From the NCBI GenBank assembly GCA_903873045.1, contig CAIQND010000333.1, positions 1 to 6,883 on the forward strand: a stretch of 6,883 bases of DNA, given 5' to 3'. This document shows, piece by piece, positions 6,220-6,883 of the stretch; position 1 is the first letter of the stretch, and each line of letters opens with the position of its first letter. Source of the DNA: an uncultured Methylococcaceae bacterium (GTDB lineage: Bacteria > Pseudomonadota > Gammaproteobacteria > Methylococcales > Methylomonadaceae). Position numbers and translations under genes: made by a program. The notes under the pieces were generated by a model, which was not told where the DNA came from, ran no database searches, and saw only the letters and a list, made by a program, of their open reading frames with translations.

Positions 6220-6495
6220 AATCTTATAAATTCATTTTAGGGCTTAAAAAATTTGGCATCCTTTATAGACGCTCAAAAGTAGTTGACACTTTTTTTTACA
6301 AAAAATACTAATACTCGTTGTTCCAGTTTTTTTAGCTTGACTGAGGCAATCCCGGATAAATCGAGATATTTTTGTTAGTCGCGACGTGGGCGACTATAGC
6401 CATTATAGCTTGGTTGTCTGGTCTCAGCTGTGATTTGATAGACTCATTTGCATCATTTTTTAAAATCAATGAATAAAAACTTGAACATCGAGTAA
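6220..6495. other. Gene-free stretch with an orphan plus-strand promoter and a hairpin
   Basis: No reading frame here looks like a gene. A promoter-like pair TTGACA (6283-6288), 17 bases, TACTAA (6306-6311) points right and could start a transcript near 6318. Downstream is a hairpin TAGTCGC-7-GCGACTA (6376-6396). No clear intrinsic terminator or coding start follows. It may be the promoter of a small RNA, or a remnant of a displaced gene; the sequence matches no riboswitch or RNA family that I recognise. Confidence 0.3.
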
Positions 6496-6599
6496 TATAG
6501 AGTGGCTTAAAAGTAAAGCAACATAAAGAGCCCTCTCCCTACGGGAGAGGGCTGCGGTGAGGCTGATCGAATGTCGCTTTACTTCTACATGGCTCTATA
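6496..6599. mobile_element. MITE-like element with 29-base terminal inverted repeats
   Basis: The left end (6496-6524) and the reverse complement of the right end (6571-6599) agree at 22 of 29 bases, both starting TATAGAG and sharing GTAAAGC. The interior carries a perfect 11-base-stem hairpin, AGCCCTCTCCC/GGGAGAGGGCT with a three-base loop (6529-6553), followed by GCGGTGAGG, which matches the repeats at 3402-3435. The element is 104 bases long and encodes nothing. Ends beginning with TA would suit mobilisation by an IS630/Tc1-type transposase that targets TA; that link is inference, and no transposase is present here. Confidence 0.6.
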
Positions 6600-6678
6600 A
6601 TATCTGTCCCGCCTTGGTAGCCGAAACGTCCCTTACTCGTATCATCAGTATCCGATATGTTAACATCCGAGTTGTTAG

Positions 6679-6774
6679 GGTTATTTCTGCGAAAGAACTT
6701 ACCCATTAAACGAATTGCTTGCTTGATTGAGAAAATTCTACTTTTAATGGGTAAAATATTCTCCGGAAATAACC
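6679..6774. repeat. 96-base imperfect palindrome with nested arms
   Basis: Three nested perfect arm pairs lie in register: GGTTATTTC (6679-6687) with GAAATAACC (6766-6774), TTACCCATTAAA (6699-6710) with TTTAATGGGTAA (6743-6754), and GAATT (6712-6716) with AATTC (6734-6738). The unmatched segments between the first two pairs are 11 bases on each side, so this is a single diverged inverted repeat. It can form a cruciform or a long RNA hairpin. Read outwards from ATGGGTAA, the arms translate as MGKIFSGNN (plus, from 6747) and MGKFFRRNN (minus, from 6706). Neither has a ribosome binding site. Confidence 0.65.
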
Positions 6775-6820
6775 TTAAACTATGAATCACACATGGCCGG
6801 CAATATACAGGTATCGTCAC

Positions 6821-6881
6821 CGTAGAGACGCGATTTATCGCGTCTCTACGATTTATCGCGTCTCTATTTATCGTGTCCCTA
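6821..6881. repeat. Perfect 14-base hairpin running into 18-base tandem repeats
   Basis: The arms CGTAGAGACGCGAT (6821-6834) and ATCGCGTCTCTACG (6837-6850) are exact reverse complements around a two-base centre. The unit CGATTTATCGCGTCTCTA occurs exactly at 6831-6848 and 6849-6866. A shorter third copy with two changes, TTTATCGTGTCCCTA, lies at 6867-6881. The array may continue beyond the window. This is a dispersed palindromic repeat of the GTAGAGACGCGA kind, probably expanded by slippage. Confidence 0.75.
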
Positions 6882-6883
6882 CC

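Noticed and set aside
6657..6785. 42-codon plus-strand open frame (MLTSELLGLF...)
   Set aside because: It lies across the palindrome with no ribosome binding site and no recognisable motif.
6539..6820. 93-codon minus-strand open frame ending SPLP
   Set aside because: It needs a GTG start with no ribosome site, runs through the 96-base palindrome and ends inside the MITE-like hairpin. Openness is explained by repeat structure. A shorter form from the ATG at 6706 also lacks a ribosome site; a broken small gene whose tail was replaced by the MITE cannot be excluded.

Overview
The window looks like the chromosome of a gammaproteobacterium of moderate GC content, most plausibly a RuMP-type methanotroph of the Methylococcales. 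The pointers are an Entner-Doudoroff pair (zwf-edd), a gammaproteobacterial-type phoB-phoR pair, a small exported helical protein resembling the SmbP type, and many dispersed palindromic repeats of the 'ccctctccc-gggagaggg' and 'ctttttaaagggg-cggtga' kinds. The taxon is an inference; genus and species cannot be read from the sequence.

Left part (1-2862, minus strand): zwf (glucose-6-phosphate 1-dehydrogenase, complete) is followed by edd (6-phosphogluconate dehydratase, cut by the left window edge). They probably share a transcript from a good sigma-70-like promoter at 2834-2862. The 210-base gap between them holds a perfect 11-base inverted repeat and a copy of a dispersed repeat. The two enzymes perform the first and third steps from glucose-6-phosphate towards KDPG; 6-phosphogluconolactonase and KDPG aldolase are not in view.

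Middle (2863-4107, plus strand): a 77-residue thioredoxin/glutaredoxin-fold protein with a CPVC active site has a near-consensus promoter framed by two dyads. A 445-base non-coding stretch follows. It contains an inverted pair of repeats, a short repeat that may supply a promoter, and a Pho-box-like sequence just before a 119-residue exported small protein with weak SmbP-like character.

Right-middle (4182-6219, minus strand): phoB and phoR form a tight operon with a 5-base gap, reading towards the convergent small exported protein. A Pho-box-like sequence lies 10 bases upstream of a good -10 element in front of phoB, as expected for autoregulation. The predicted phoB leader is short and has no Shine-Dalgarno sequence.

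Right end (6220-6883): no convincing gene. This stretch holds an orphan promoter-like sequence, a hairpin, a MITE-like element of about 104 bases, a 96-base imperfect palindrome whose arms resemble two diverged copies of one short coding start, and a 14-base-arm hairpin running into 18-base tandem repeats at the window edge. It looks like a landing site for small non-autonomous elements.

I found no clearly new multi-gene system. The most unusual material is the repeat landscape and the regulatory architecture around phoB and the thioredoxin-like gene.
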